A DNA stretch of 64,000 nt from Paenarthrobacter nicotinovorans (GTDB lineage: Bacteria; Actinomycetota; Actinomycetes; Actinomycetales; Micrococcaceae). The notes under the pieces were generated by a model. It did no database searches. It was not told where the DNA came from and was given only the letters and a program-made list of their open reading frames with translations. This document shows, one piece after another, positions 17,438-25,049 of the stretch. The DNA lies in the NCBI RefSeq assembly GCF_007670255.1, contig NZ_SZVS01000003.1, forward strand, positions 332,295 through 396,294, in the 5' to 3' direction. A program made the position numbers and the translations under genes. Numbering within the stretch: the first letter of the stretch is position 1; the number at the start of each line of letters is the position of its first letter.

Positions 17438-18687
17438 AGCCGGTCCTTCAAGCTGGCAAGTCGCCCAGCTGCTTCTTCAAGGACGTCGATCTTCTTGCAG
17501 AAGGCGAAGCGCAGCAGGCTTCGGGTGCGTTCCGCACCTTCCGGATGGCAGAAGACCGGGACGGGGATAGCGGCCACACCCACGAGGCCAGGCAGACGCC
17601 GTGCAAGATCAACGGAGTCCTGGATGCCCAGGGGTGCGGTGTCGACATTGATGAAGTACGTGCCGCTGGGGTTGTAGACCCCGAAGCCGGCGGCACGAAG
17701 ACCCTCGGCGAGTATGTCGCGTTTATGGCGGAGGGTATCGGCAATGCCTTGATAGAAAGCGTCAGGGAGTCCCAGTCCAACAGCGATCGCGCCTTGGAAA
17801 GGCGTGCCGGAGCTGTAGGTGAGGAATTGCTTCACCGTGCGGACTGCGGCCACCAAGTGCGCCGGTCCGGTGAGCCAGCCGATCTTCCAGCCTGTGAACG
17901 AGAAAGTCTTACCGGCCGAGGAGATGGTGATGGTCCGTTCAGCGGCACCGGGGAGGGAGGTCACCGGGATGTGCGCCACTCCGAAGGTGAGGTGCTCATA
18001 CACTTCGTCACTGACGATGATGGCGCCGTATTTGGCGGCAAGCTCCACGATCCTCGTGAGCACTCTCTCCGGAAAGACTGCTCCCGTGGGGTTGTGGGGG
18101 TTGTTGAGGAGGACAATTTTCGTCCTGTTGCTGAAGGACGCTTCCAGCGTCGCGGGGTCGGGCAGGAAGTCCGGTGCCAGCAGGGGAGCGGTCACGTGCT
18201 TGGCGCCGGCCATCCCGATGATGGCCCCATAAGAATCGTAGAAAGGCTCGAAGGTCAGGACTTCGTCGCCGGGTTGGACGAAGGCCAGCAGCGCGGCAGC
18301 GATGGCCTCGGTTGCCCCTGTGGTGACCAGAACTTCGGTCTCGGGATCGGGGTCAAGGGCGTAGAAGCGCTGCTGATGCGCGGAGACAGCTTCCCGTAGG
18401 GCGGCAATACCTTTACCGGGTGCGTATTGGTTGGCGCCGTCTGCGATGGCAGCCTGCGCAGCGGCTTTGATCTCGGCCGGACCGTCCTCGTCGGGGAATC
18501 CCTGCCCCAGGTTGATGGCGCCGGTGGACATGGCCAACGTTGTCATCTCCTCGAAGATGGTGACGCCCAGGCCGCCGTCGGGCGACAACAAATTGGCTCC
18601 AAGCGCAGCACGTTTCCAGGGGGCCGGAGCCCCGGTGGTTGTTCCGGAGAAGGGGGTGCTGCTGCCTGCTGATGCCATGGGAGCCAT
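17434..18687 (-). CDS. PLP-dependent class I/II aminotransferase (DapC/kynurenine aminotransferase-like)
   Basis: The 417-residue product has the complete fold-type I aminotransferase signature: INLGQGFPDEDGP near residue 58, QYAPGKGIAALREAV, NNPHNPTGAVF near 190, the SDEVYEHL aspartate near 220 and the PLP lysine in SSAGKTFSFTGWKIGW near 255. It resembles actinobacterial enzymes named N-succinyldiaminopimelate aminotransferase or methionine/kynurenine aminotransferase, and substrate cannot be assigned from sequence. A later ATG at 18678 sits 7 nt after a TACCAT hexamer and may be the real, leaderless start. It is the first gene of a two-gene operon and is divergent from coaD. Confidence 0.85.
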   Translation of the reverse strand: MAPMASAGSSTPFSGTTTGAPAPWKRAALGANLLSPDGGLGVTIFEEMTTLAMSTGAINLGQGFPDEDGPAEIKAAAQAAIADGANQYAPGKGIAALREAVSAHQQRFYALDPDPETEVLVTTGATEAIAAALLAFVQPGDEVLTFEPFYDSYGAIIGMAGAKHVTAPLLAPDFLPDPATLEASFSNRTKIVLLNNPHNPTGAVFPERVLTRIVELAAKYGAIIVSDEVYEHLTFGVAHIPVTSLPGAAERTITISSAGKTFSFTGWKIGWLTGPAHLVAAVRTVKQFLTYSSGTPFQGAIAVGLGLPDAFYQGIADTLRHKRDILAEGLRAAGFGVYNPSGTYFINVDTAPLGIQDSVDLARRLPGLVGVAAIPVPVFCHPEGAERTRSLLRFAFCKKIDVLEEAAGRLASLKDRL

Positions 18688-18691
18688 GGTA
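18686..18691 (-). promoter_or_regulatory. Possible -10 hexamer of the aminotransferase gene
   Basis: On the minus strand TACCAT is followed by 7 nt (GGCTCCC) and an in-frame ATG at 18678. If used, the transcript is leaderless and the protein is three residues shorter than the longest frame. Confidence 0.4.
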
Positions 18692-18710
18692 TCCCGGTGA
18701 AGCGATGGGG

Positions 18711-18716
18711 TAGGTT
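18711..18716 (+). promoter_or_regulatory. -10 hexamer of coaD (leaderless)
   Basis: TAGGTT is followed by 6 nt and the coaD ATG at 18723, and no Shine-Dalgarno sequence is visible. Only 35 nt separate the two divergent start codons, which suggests back-to-back leaderless promoters. Confidence 0.55.
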
Positions 18717-18722
18717 CGTCTC

Positions 18723-19223
18723 ATGAGACGCGCGGTATGCCCTGGATCCTTTGACCCCATCCACAACGGACACCTCGAAGTCATTGCCCGGGCCGCCGGC
18801 CTGTTTGACGAAGTCATCGTTGCCGTGTCCACCAACTACGCCAAGAAGTACAGGTTCGGCCTCGAAGAGCGCATGGAGATGGCTCGCGAGACGCTGGCTT
18901 CCCTGCGTGGCATCATCGTTGAGCCCATGGGAGAAGGCCTGCTGGCCGAGTACTGCCGACGCAGGGGCATCTCGGCGATCGTCAAGGGCCTGCGCTCCTC
19001 CTCGGATTTCGACTACGAGTTGCCGATGGCCACCATGAACCGACAGTTGACCGGCGTCGAAACGGTCTTTCTGCCCGCCGAAGCGCATTATGTGCACCTG
19101 TCGTCAACCCTGATCAAGGAAGTCAACGTCCTCGGGGGCGACATCTCCGACTTCGTACCCAAGTCGGTGTTGAAGAGGCTCCTTGCAGGCGAGTCGCCCA
19201 GCGAACCTCCCCGCAAAGGGTAG
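18723..19223 (+). CDS. coaD: Phosphopantetheine adenylyltransferase
   Basis: CoaD of 166 residues makes dephospho-CoA from 4'-phosphopantetheine and ATP. The nucleotidyltransferase motif CPGSFDPIHNGHLEVI (residues 6-21) has the TxGH-type histidine as NGH. KGLRSSSDFDYELPMA near 88 and the C-terminal YVHLSSTLIKEV near 122 are also family signatures. It probably has its own leaderless promoter. The CoA pathway feeds the acyl carrier protein encoded at 59 kb. Confidence 0.95.
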   Translation: MRRAVCPGSFDPIHNGHLEVIARAAGLFDEVIVAVSTNYAKKYRFGLEERMEMARETLASLRGIIVEPMGEGLLAEYCRRRGISAIVKGLRSSSDFDYELPMATMNRQLTGVETVFLPAEAHYVHLSSTLIKEVNVLGGDISDFVPKSVLKRLLAGESPSEPPRKG

Positions 19224-19301
19224 TCTTGTGGGGTACCTGCGGCTTCACGCAGAGTTACCCATTCCGGAATCAGCGTGCTTCTCCGCGCGCTTGGCGCCGG
19301 T

Positions 19302-19331
19302 TTGAGTCCTCACGCGTGATCAGGCTAAGAT
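19302..19331 (+). promoter_or_regulatory. Promoter of yceD-rpmF-rnc-mutM
   Basis: TTGAGT (19302-19307), an 18-nt spacer and TAAGAT (19326-19331) predict a start near 19338. This leaves a short leader of about 27 nt before the AGGAG-associated ATT codon. Confidence 0.6.
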
Positions 19332-19364
19332 GGTACGTCGGTCATATGTTCTACAGGAGTTCTC

Positions 19365-19916
19365 ATTAAGCGAGATGCAAGTTCGCCCTTGGCGCTGTTG
19401 GTCAAGGACCTCGGACGCAGTCCGGGGACCATGCGGACACTCAACGAGCATGTACCTGCACCAAGTGACCTTGGTGTGGCGCTCATTGGCGTAAAGGAAG
19501 GCTCGGATATCGAGCTCGATCTTCGTCTTGAGGCCGTACACGAAGGAATTCTGGTATCCGGATCCGCGGTCGTCGAAGTAACCGGCGAATGCGGTCGATG
19601 CCTGGATCCCCTTGCGTATGACCTTGAGGTCAATGTGCAAGAACTTTTCTTCTACGAAGGCGCTGAGCTTTCCGCCGAAGAAGACGATGAAGAGCAACGT
19701 CGAGTCGAGTACGATCTGATCGATCTTGAGCCGGTGTTGCGGGACGCAGTTGTCACCATGCTGCCGTTCCAGCCGGTGTGCCGGGAAGACTGCCAGGGTC
19801 TGTGCTCCGAATGTGGAGTGCGTCTGGAAGACGAGCCGGGGCACCACCACGAGGTCATTGACCCTCGCTGGGCTGCCCTAGCTGATCTGGCTAAGACTGA
19901 CCGGCAAACCGATTAG
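19365..19916 (+). CDS. yceD: YceD/DUF177 family protein, probable ATT start
   Basis: The DUF177 protein (183 residues from 19365) has the family cysteine motif GECGRCLDPL and a second pair in VCREDCQGLCSECG. YceD proteins sit directly upstream of rpmF in many bacteria and are linked to 23S rRNA accumulation. No ATG, GTG or TTG lies in frame between the upstream stop at 19326 and the TTG at 19389. That TTG lacks a ribosome-binding site. An ATT at 19365 follows AGGAG with a 5-nt spacer, the same AGGAGTTCTC that precedes the ATG of the large secreted-protein gene at 29960. ATT is therefore my preferred start, with TTG 19389 (175 residues) as the alternative. Confidence 0.82.
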   Translation: MKRDASSPLALLVKDLGRSPGTMRTLNEHVPAPSDLGVALIGVKEGSDIELDLRLEAVHEGILVSGSAVVEVTGECGRCLDPLAYDLEVNVQELFFYEGAELSAEEDDEEQRRVEYDLIDLEPVLRDAVVTMLPFQPVCREDCQGLCSECGVRLEDEPGHHHEVIDPRWAALADLAKTDRQTD

Positions 19917-19949
19917 TAAGTGTTCGTCTAAGAGAGAAATGAGATAGCC

Positions 19950-20153
19950 GTGGCTGTTCCCAAGCGGAAAATGTCTCGCGCAAATACACGCGCCCGCCGT
20001 GCCCAGTGGAAGGCAACTGCCCCCAACCTGGTCAAGACCATCGAAAACGGCCAGGTTACCTACAGCCTGCCGCACCAGGCAAAGGTCGTTACCGACTCTG
20101 CCGGCACCGCGCTGTTCCTTGAATACAAGGGCCGCAAGGTCGCAGACGCCTAA
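19950..20153 (+). CDS. rpmF: 50S ribosomal protein L32
   Basis: L32 of 67 residues starts at a GTG with AGAGAGAAATGAGA upstream. The N-terminal [20 protein letters not shown] is diagnostic. The zinc-binding CxxC pairs of some L32 proteins are absent, so this is the cysteine-free (C-) form. This form is usually zinc-independent, and several actinobacteria carry a second, zinc-binding copy elsewhere. The gene lies between yceD and rnc, the common order. Confidence 0.96.
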   Translation: MAVPKRKMSRANTRARRAQWKATAPNLVKTIENGQVTYSLPHQAKVVTDSAGTALFLEYKGRKVADA

Positions 20154-20176
20154 TCTGCCGTAGAGGCTGACAAAGG

Positions 20177-20887
20177 ATGTCTTCAACTGAAGAGCTTCTG
20201 AAGCGTCTCGGTGTCTGGATTGACACCGAGACGCTTCGTCTTGCTCTCACACATCGCTCATACGCGTATGAGAACGGCGGGATCCCCACCAACGAGCGCC
20301 TCGAGTTCCTCGGCGACTCCATCCTGGGTTTCTCCGTGACCGATTCCCTCTACCGTGAGAACCCCGAACTGCCCGAGGGCGAGCTCGCCAAGCGGCGCTC
20401 CGCCGTCGTCAGTACGCGCGCCCTGGCCGGAATCGGCCGGGAGATCGGTATCGGCGAGTTTATCTACCTCGGGCAGGGCGAAAAGCTCACCGATGGCAAG
20501 AACAAGGCCTCCATCCTGGCTGACACCATGGAAGCACTGATCGGTGCGACCTATCTGTCCAACGACATCGAGACAGCGCGCCAGCTGGTGATGCGCCTGG
20601 TGGGCCCGCTCCTGAAGGACGCAGGCGCCCTCGGAGCAGGAACCGACTGGAAGACAAGCATCCAGGAACTCACCGCCAGCCGGCAGCTGGGTGCCATCCA
20701 CTACGCGGTGGAAGGCTCCGGACCTGACCATGCGCGGACCTTCGAAGCTGTCCTGAACATCGGCGGAACACCCTATGGACGCGGTTCCGGACACTCAAAG
20801 AAGGAAGCTGAACAGGAAGCGGCAGCGGACGCCTGGCGCGCCCTGACTGCCCTGGACTCTGCTCCTGCCGGTCCCGCCTCCGCTTGA
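20177..20887 (+). CDS. rnc: Ribonuclease III
   Basis: RNase III of 236 residues cleaves double-stranded RNA, including the rRNA precursor. The nuclease signature [18 protein letters not shown] (near residue 37) carries the catalytic acidic residues, and [12 protein letters not shown] (near 115) supplies the second set. A double-stranded-RNA-binding domain follows (about 155-225, ending with [21 protein letters not shown]). It lies 23 nt after rpmF and 6 nt before mutM. Confidence 0.95.
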   Translation: MSSTEELLKRLGVWIDTETLRLALTHRSYAYENGGIPTNERLEFLGDSILGFSVTDSLYRENPELPEGELAKRRSAVVSTRALAGIGREIGIGEFIYLGQGEKLTDGKNKASILADTMEALIGATYLSNDIETARQLVMRLVGPLLKDAGALGAGTDWKTSIQELTASRQLGAIHYAVEGSGPDHARTFEAVLNIGGTPYGRGSGHSKKEAEQEAAADAWRALTALDSAPAGPASA

Positions 20888-20893
20888 GCCTCC

Positions 20894-21865
20894 ATGCCTG
20901 AGCTTCCCGAAGTAGAAGTGGTCCGTCGCGGACTGGCCAAGTGGGTTCGCGGGCGGACCATAACGGGTGTCGAAGTACTTGACCCGCGTTCGATCCGGCG
21001 CCACGCCTTGGGCACCGAAGACTTCATGGGGAACCTCGAGCACGCTACCGTCCTCGACGTCGTCCGGCGCGGTAAGTTCCTTTGGATGCCGCTGTCCATG
21101 AACGGCTTCCAGGACAGCGCGCCCACGATAACCGGTGAAGAGTTGCCGAAGGTGGCGTTGATGGCGCACCTGGGGATGAGCGGGCAACTGCTGATGCAGG
21201 ACCCGGAGGTGCCGGATGAAAAGCACCTCAAAGTCAGGATCACTTTGAGCCCGGTGGACGGCATGCCGGAGCAACTGCGGTTCGTGGACCAGCGGATTTT
21301 CGGCGGGCTCTTTGTCACTTCGCTCGTGCCCACTCCAGACGCCGGACCAGGCGGCCTCGGCGAGACACCGCTGCCCGAGATAGCCGAAGAAGCCTCGCAC
21401 ATCGCCCGGGACCCGTTGGACCCGCATTTCTCCCTCGACGACTTCTACCGGAAGATCAAAAAGCGGAAGACCGGACTCAAACGGGCGCTCCTCGACCAAG
21501 GGCTGATCTCCGGGATCGGCAACATCTACGCCGACGAAGCACTGTGGCAGGCAAAGCTCCACTATGCGCGGGCTACCGATACTTTGCGCCGGGCAGACGC
21601 ACAGCGGCTCATCACTGCAGTGAGGGACGTCATGGAGGCTGCTTTGGCGGCCGGTGGCACCAGCTTCGATTCGCTGTACGTCAACGTCAACGGCGATTCC
21701 GGATACTTTGCCCGTTCCCTCAACGCCTATGGGCGGGCCGGTGAATACTGCACCCGATGTGCGGAGTCGGGCCTCCAAAGCGTCATCAAACGGGAGCAAT
21801 TCATGAACCGCTCGAGCTACTTCTGCCCCACGTGTCAGCCACGCCCAAGGAATGGCCGCTGGTAG
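20894..21865 (+). CDS. mutM: Formamidopyrimidine-DNA glycosylase
   Basis: MutM/Fpg of 323 residues excises 8-oxoguanine and formamidopyrimidines and nicks the abasic site. The N-terminal [13 protein letters not shown] supplies the catalytic Pro2 and Glu3. The helix-two-turn-helix segment [19 protein letters not shown] and the C-terminal zinc finger (YCTRC...FCPTC, with [13 protein letters not shown]) are intact. It is longer than the roughly 275-residue norm because of two inserts (near residues 65-85 and 150-175). The start is an ATG 6 nt after rnc. Confidence 0.93.
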   Translation: MPELPEVEVVRRGLAKWVRGRTITGVEVLDPRSIRRHALGTEDFMGNLEHATVLDVVRRGKFLWMPLSMNGFQDSAPTITGEELPKVALMAHLGMSGQLLMQDPEVPDEKHLKVRITLSPVDGMPEQLRFVDQRIFGGLFVTSLVPTPDAGPGGLGETPLPEIAEEASHIARDPLDPHFSLDDFYRKIKKRKTGLKRALLDQGLISGIGNIYADEALWQAKLHYARATDTLRRADAQRLITAVRDVMEAALAAGGTSFDSLYVNVNGDSGYFARSLNAYGRAGEYCTRCAESGLQSVIKREQFMNRSSYFCPTCQPRPRNGRW

Positions 21866-21952
21866 GTCCAAAACTGTTCCGGATTTCCGGTGCGGGTGGC
21901 AGACTGTCCCCATGAAACGCTCGGCGCGGCACAACGTTTTTGCGGGAACGCC

Positions 21953-22669
21953 ATGATGGCGCGACGGCTGGTCATCGCGGGCGTATGCCTGGCTGTGCTG
22001 ATTGCCGCCGTCGCACTTCTCTTTGACCAGTTGGCTGCGAAGCCGGGACCTATCGCGCAAAGTACGTCATCGCCGGCTTCAAGCCATAGCCCGGGATCCG
22101 GGTCCAGCGCTCCATCGGGCACCACCTCCCAAGGCGCCGAGGCACCCACCTCCGGAAGTTCGCCGTCGGGCGGCTCATCGGGCGGAAGCACTGACGGCGG
22201 TGGCGACGGCGGCGCGTCCCCCTCCGGCGGCCAGGCACTGGAAGTCCTGCCGCCTGTCACAGCAACCCCCACAGGTCTGCCCGAGCCGACGCCTCCCGCT
22301 CCGCTGATCACCGGAGCCTTGCCGGAGCCCGGTACGGCGTCCGGTCAAGTGGTGGACGGATGGCCCGCAGGAGTCCTGACACTGCCTGCCGGAACAACCA
22401 TTGGCTCGACCTCGGTGTCGACCTCAGGAAACGTCCTCCAGGTTGCTGCCGACGGCATCATTGACAAGCCCCGTGCGGAAGTATTGGGGTCCTTCCGCGA
22501 CTCCTTGGTCTCCCATGGATTCTGGACCGAAGATGCGCCCGCCGGCGAGGGGGCGATGGCCGCCCGGTTCGTGCGGGGCACGGATACAGTAACGGTTTCG
22601 GTATCGACCACGGGAACGGGCAGCTCGCGCTTCCAGCTTTTGGGCAGCCTGCACACGAGCGCGGACTGA
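21953..22669 (+). CDS. Membrane-anchored or secreted Ser/Gly/Pro-rich protein, unknown function
   Basis: I do not recognise this 238-residue protein. From the ATG at 21953 it begins MMARRLVIAGVCLAVLIAAV, a signal-anchor helix with no lipobox. A long Ser/Gly/Pro-rich linker follows (about residues 30-120), then a folded part of about 110 residues with regular hydrophobic alternation. This shape suggests a cell-surface protein whose C-terminal domain stands off the membrane. A 14-codon frame starting at 21912 ends in the ATGATG of its start. The MFS gene begins 7 nt later, so the two are probably co-transcribed. Confidence 0.6.
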   Translation: MMARRLVIAGVCLAVLIAAVALLFDQLAAKPGPIAQSTSSPASSHSPGSGSSAPSGTTSQGAEAPTSGSSPSGGSSGGSTDGGGDGGASPSGGQALEVLPPVTATPTGLPEPTPPAPLITGALPEPGTASGQVVDGWPAGVLTLPAGTTIGSTSVSTSGNVLQVAADGIIDKPRAEVLGSFRDSLVSHGFWTEDAPAGEGAMAARFVRGTDTVTVSVSTTGTGSSRFQLLGSLHTSAD

Positions 22670-22676
22670 GGTACCC

Positions 22677-23978
22677 ATGTACATTTCCCTTTCGGACCGC
22701 AGCGGCGGCAAACGGGACAAGCCACAGAGGACAGGAACGGCACTATCAACCGAGGTGCCGTTCCGCTTGTCTCCGGTCATCCTGTGGCTCGGCATTGTCA
22801 GCATGGTCACGGATGTGTCCTCGGAATCGGTGTCGGCGATCCTGCCCTTGTACGTGACGGGTTTCCTGGGCCTGTCGACCATCGCCTTCGGCTTTATTGA
22901 TGGCATCAACCAAGGTGCCAGTGCCATCGTCCGGATCGCTGCAGGATGGGCATCGGACCGCAGCGGCCATCCCAAGCGCATAGCCCTGGCCGGTTACGGA
23001 CTGTCCATGGTTGCCAGGATCGGTTTCCTGTTCGCCGGAGGTTTTTGGGCCATTGCGGCCATTGTGACCGGTGACCGCATCGGAAAAGGTATCCGGACGG
23101 CGCCCCGCGACGCGCTCATTTCCACGTCGGCGCAACCCGAGCATCTGGCCAGGTCCTTCGGCGTGCACCGGATGCTCGACAATATTGGAGCGGCAGCTGG
23201 GCCTTTGATCGCCTTCGTTGTGCTGTTGCTGATTCCCAATGGCTTCAGCACGGTTTTCGTAGTGTCTCTGGCCTTTGCGGTGATCGGTGTCGCCGTCCTC
23301 GCCTTGGTAGTCCCCGATGTCCAGGCGCGGGCACTAAAGGGGGCGGGGGTCCGGGAGGGGCGTCGGCTTTTCGCCTTCTCCTGGAGCCATCTCAGGGAAC
23401 CGGGCTTGGGCAGGTTGCTCATCGCCGCGGGGCTTCTGGGCCTGGTGACCATTGGCGACGGGTTCATCTATCTGGTGTTGCAGGACAGGGATTCGTTCGC
23501 CGTCCAGTGGTTTCCGCTGCTGTTCGTCGGGACCAATGTGGTGTTCCTCGCTTTGGCCATCCCGCTGGGAAGGTTGGCGGACAAGGTAGGCAAGATCCCG
23601 GTTTTCTTGGCGGGGCATGGTGCGTTGCTGGCCACCTACTTGTTGGCGGCGGCACCCTTCGGGGGGCTGTGGGCAACAGCGGCCTGCTTGGTCCTGCTGG
23701 GGGCTTTCTACGCAGGCACTGATGGGGTGCTTGCCGCGCTCGCCAGTCAGCTGACGCCGTCGGGGAAGCTCGCGACGGGGATCGCCTCCGCGCAAACCGT
23801 GGTCGCCCTGAGCCGGATGGCCGCCTCCGCCGGCTTCGGCGTGTTGTGGTACGCGGTGGGTGCTTCCACGGCGATGGTAGTGGCAGGGGTACTGCTGGCC
23901 TGTGTGATTGTGGCGGTGTTCTTCATCCTCCGAGGTGCCCGCAGTGCAGCCCCTGTCGATGTGGACGACGCCGTATGA
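22677..23978 (+). CDS. Major facilitator superfamily transporter
   Basis: The 433-residue product has about 12 hydrophobic segments and the MFS A-loop between helices 2 and 3 (GWASDRSGHPKRIALAGYG, near residue 88), with a second copy in the other half (GRLADKVGKIPVF, near 300). It resembles drug or metabolite exporters, and the substrate is unknown. It sits between a secreted protein and a beta-propeller protein, and its stop overlaps the latter gene by 4 nt. The three may act together at the envelope. Confidence 0.82.
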   Translation: MYISLSDRSGGKRDKPQRTGTALSTEVPFRLSPVILWLGIVSMVTDVSSESVSAILPLYVTGFLGLSTIAFGFIDGINQGASAIVRIAAGWASDRSGHPKRIALAGYGLSMVARIGFLFAGGFWAIAAIVTGDRIGKGIRTAPRDALISTSAQPEHLARSFGVHRMLDNIGAAAGPLIAFVVLLLIPNGFSTVFVVSLAFAVIGVAVLALVVPDVQARALKGAGVREGRRLFAFSWSHLREPGLGRLLIAAGLLGLVTIGDGFIYLVLQDRDSFAVQWFPLLFVGTNVVFLALAIPLGRLADKVGKIPVFLAGHGALLATYLLAAAPFGGLWATAACLVLLGAFYAGTDGVLAALASQLTPSGKLATGIASAQTVVALSRMAASAGFGVLWYAVGASTAMVVAGVLLACVIVAVFFILRGARSAAPVDVDDAV

Positions 23979-25006
23979 AGGATCAGCCCGCCGAAGGCAA
24001 GGCGCGGTGGGGCGCCCTCCTGGCGGTCACGATAGTGGTCCTGGTTGCTGCTGGAATTTATGCCGTGGGAGCGTACCAACGCTTCGAAGAGAGCCGGACG
24101 GCGGCCTCTTCCGTGGGAACCTCGGAGGGCGGTCAGCTTCCACGGACTCCGTTTGTGCTCTTCCGGAACACGGCAACCGGACAGGGATACGGACATGCCG
24201 CAACGGTCTCATTGTCAGCCCCTGACGGCACCCGGGCCATCAGCGACCAGGAGTGTGATCGCGTATATGGCTCCATGGAGAGCGTCGTGTGCCTGCGAAC
24301 CAACAGAGGGCTGGTCACTTCCTTTGAAGCCCGGCTTTTCAACAGCACCTGGGAGCAGCAAAGGGCCTGGCCGCTGCCCGGGATACCCAGCAGGACCAGG
24401 GTAACTCCCGATGGTTCCAGGATTGCCACCACCGTGTTCGTCACGGGCCACTCTTATGCCACGGCGGGCTTTTCCACCGCCACGGAAATCACCATCCCCG
24501 GGGGCACGTCGTCAGGCAACCTCGAGGATTTCGCCCTGCTTGTCAACGGGGAGCGGCTCCAGGCCACCGACCGGAACATTTGGGGTGTGACCTTCGTCCC
24601 GGGCCAGCCCGACGCCTTCTATGCCACAGCGGCCTCCTCCGGACGCATCTGGCTGGTGCGGGGGAGCTTGTCCGCGAAGACGCTGACCGCTGTCCATGAC
24701 AACGTCGAATGCCCCTCCATCTCACCGGACGGCACCCGGATCGCGTACAAGAAGAACGACGGCGGTGCGCTGGCAGCACATTGGAAGGTCGCCGTTCTTG
24801 ACCTCGCTACGGGACGCGAAAATGTCCTCGCTGAAAAGCGCAGTGTCGATGATCAGATCGAATGGCTGGATAACCAGAGCCTTTTGTACGGGCTGCCCGA
24901 CGAGACCACCGATGGCGACAGCAACATCTGGAAGCTGGGCACCGAGCCCGGGGCACAGCCAAGCATGTTCATTGCCCATGCTTGGTCGCCCAGTGTTGTT
25001 CGGTAA
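23975..25006 (+). CDS. Membrane-anchored TolB/PD40-like beta-propeller protein
   Basis: The 343-residue product starts at the ATG that overlaps the MFS stop. An N-terminal transmembrane helix (about residues 12-35) precedes an extracytoplasmic domain with repeated propeller motifs such as TPDGSRIAT, SPDGTRIAYKK and a closing WLDNQSLLYG, as in TolB/WD40-like proteins. Such domains usually mediate protein or ligand contact. No catalytic signature is visible. The gene is coupled to the MFS transporter and ends 43 nt from the end of the convergent 1,636-residue protein gene. Confidence 0.7.
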   Translation: MKDQPAEGKARWGALLAVTIVVLVAAGIYAVGAYQRFEESRTAASSVGTSEGGQLPRTPFVLFRNTATGQGYGHAATVSLSAPDGTRAISDQECDRVYGSMESVVCLRTNRGLVTSFEARLFNSTWEQQRAWPLPGIPSRTRVTPDGSRIATTVFVTGHSYATAGFSTATEITIPGGTSSGNLEDFALLVNGERLQATDRNIWGVTFVPGQPDAFYATAASSGRIWLVRGSLSAKTLTAVHDNVECPSISPDGTRIAYKKNDGGALAAHWKVAVLDLATGRENVLAEKRSVDDQIEWLDNQSLLYGLPDETTDGDSNIWKLGTEPGAQPSMFIAHAWSPSVVR

Positions 25007-25049
25007 ACGATGTCCATGCGGGCCAACCGCCCGTCCTGTGACCGGGAGG

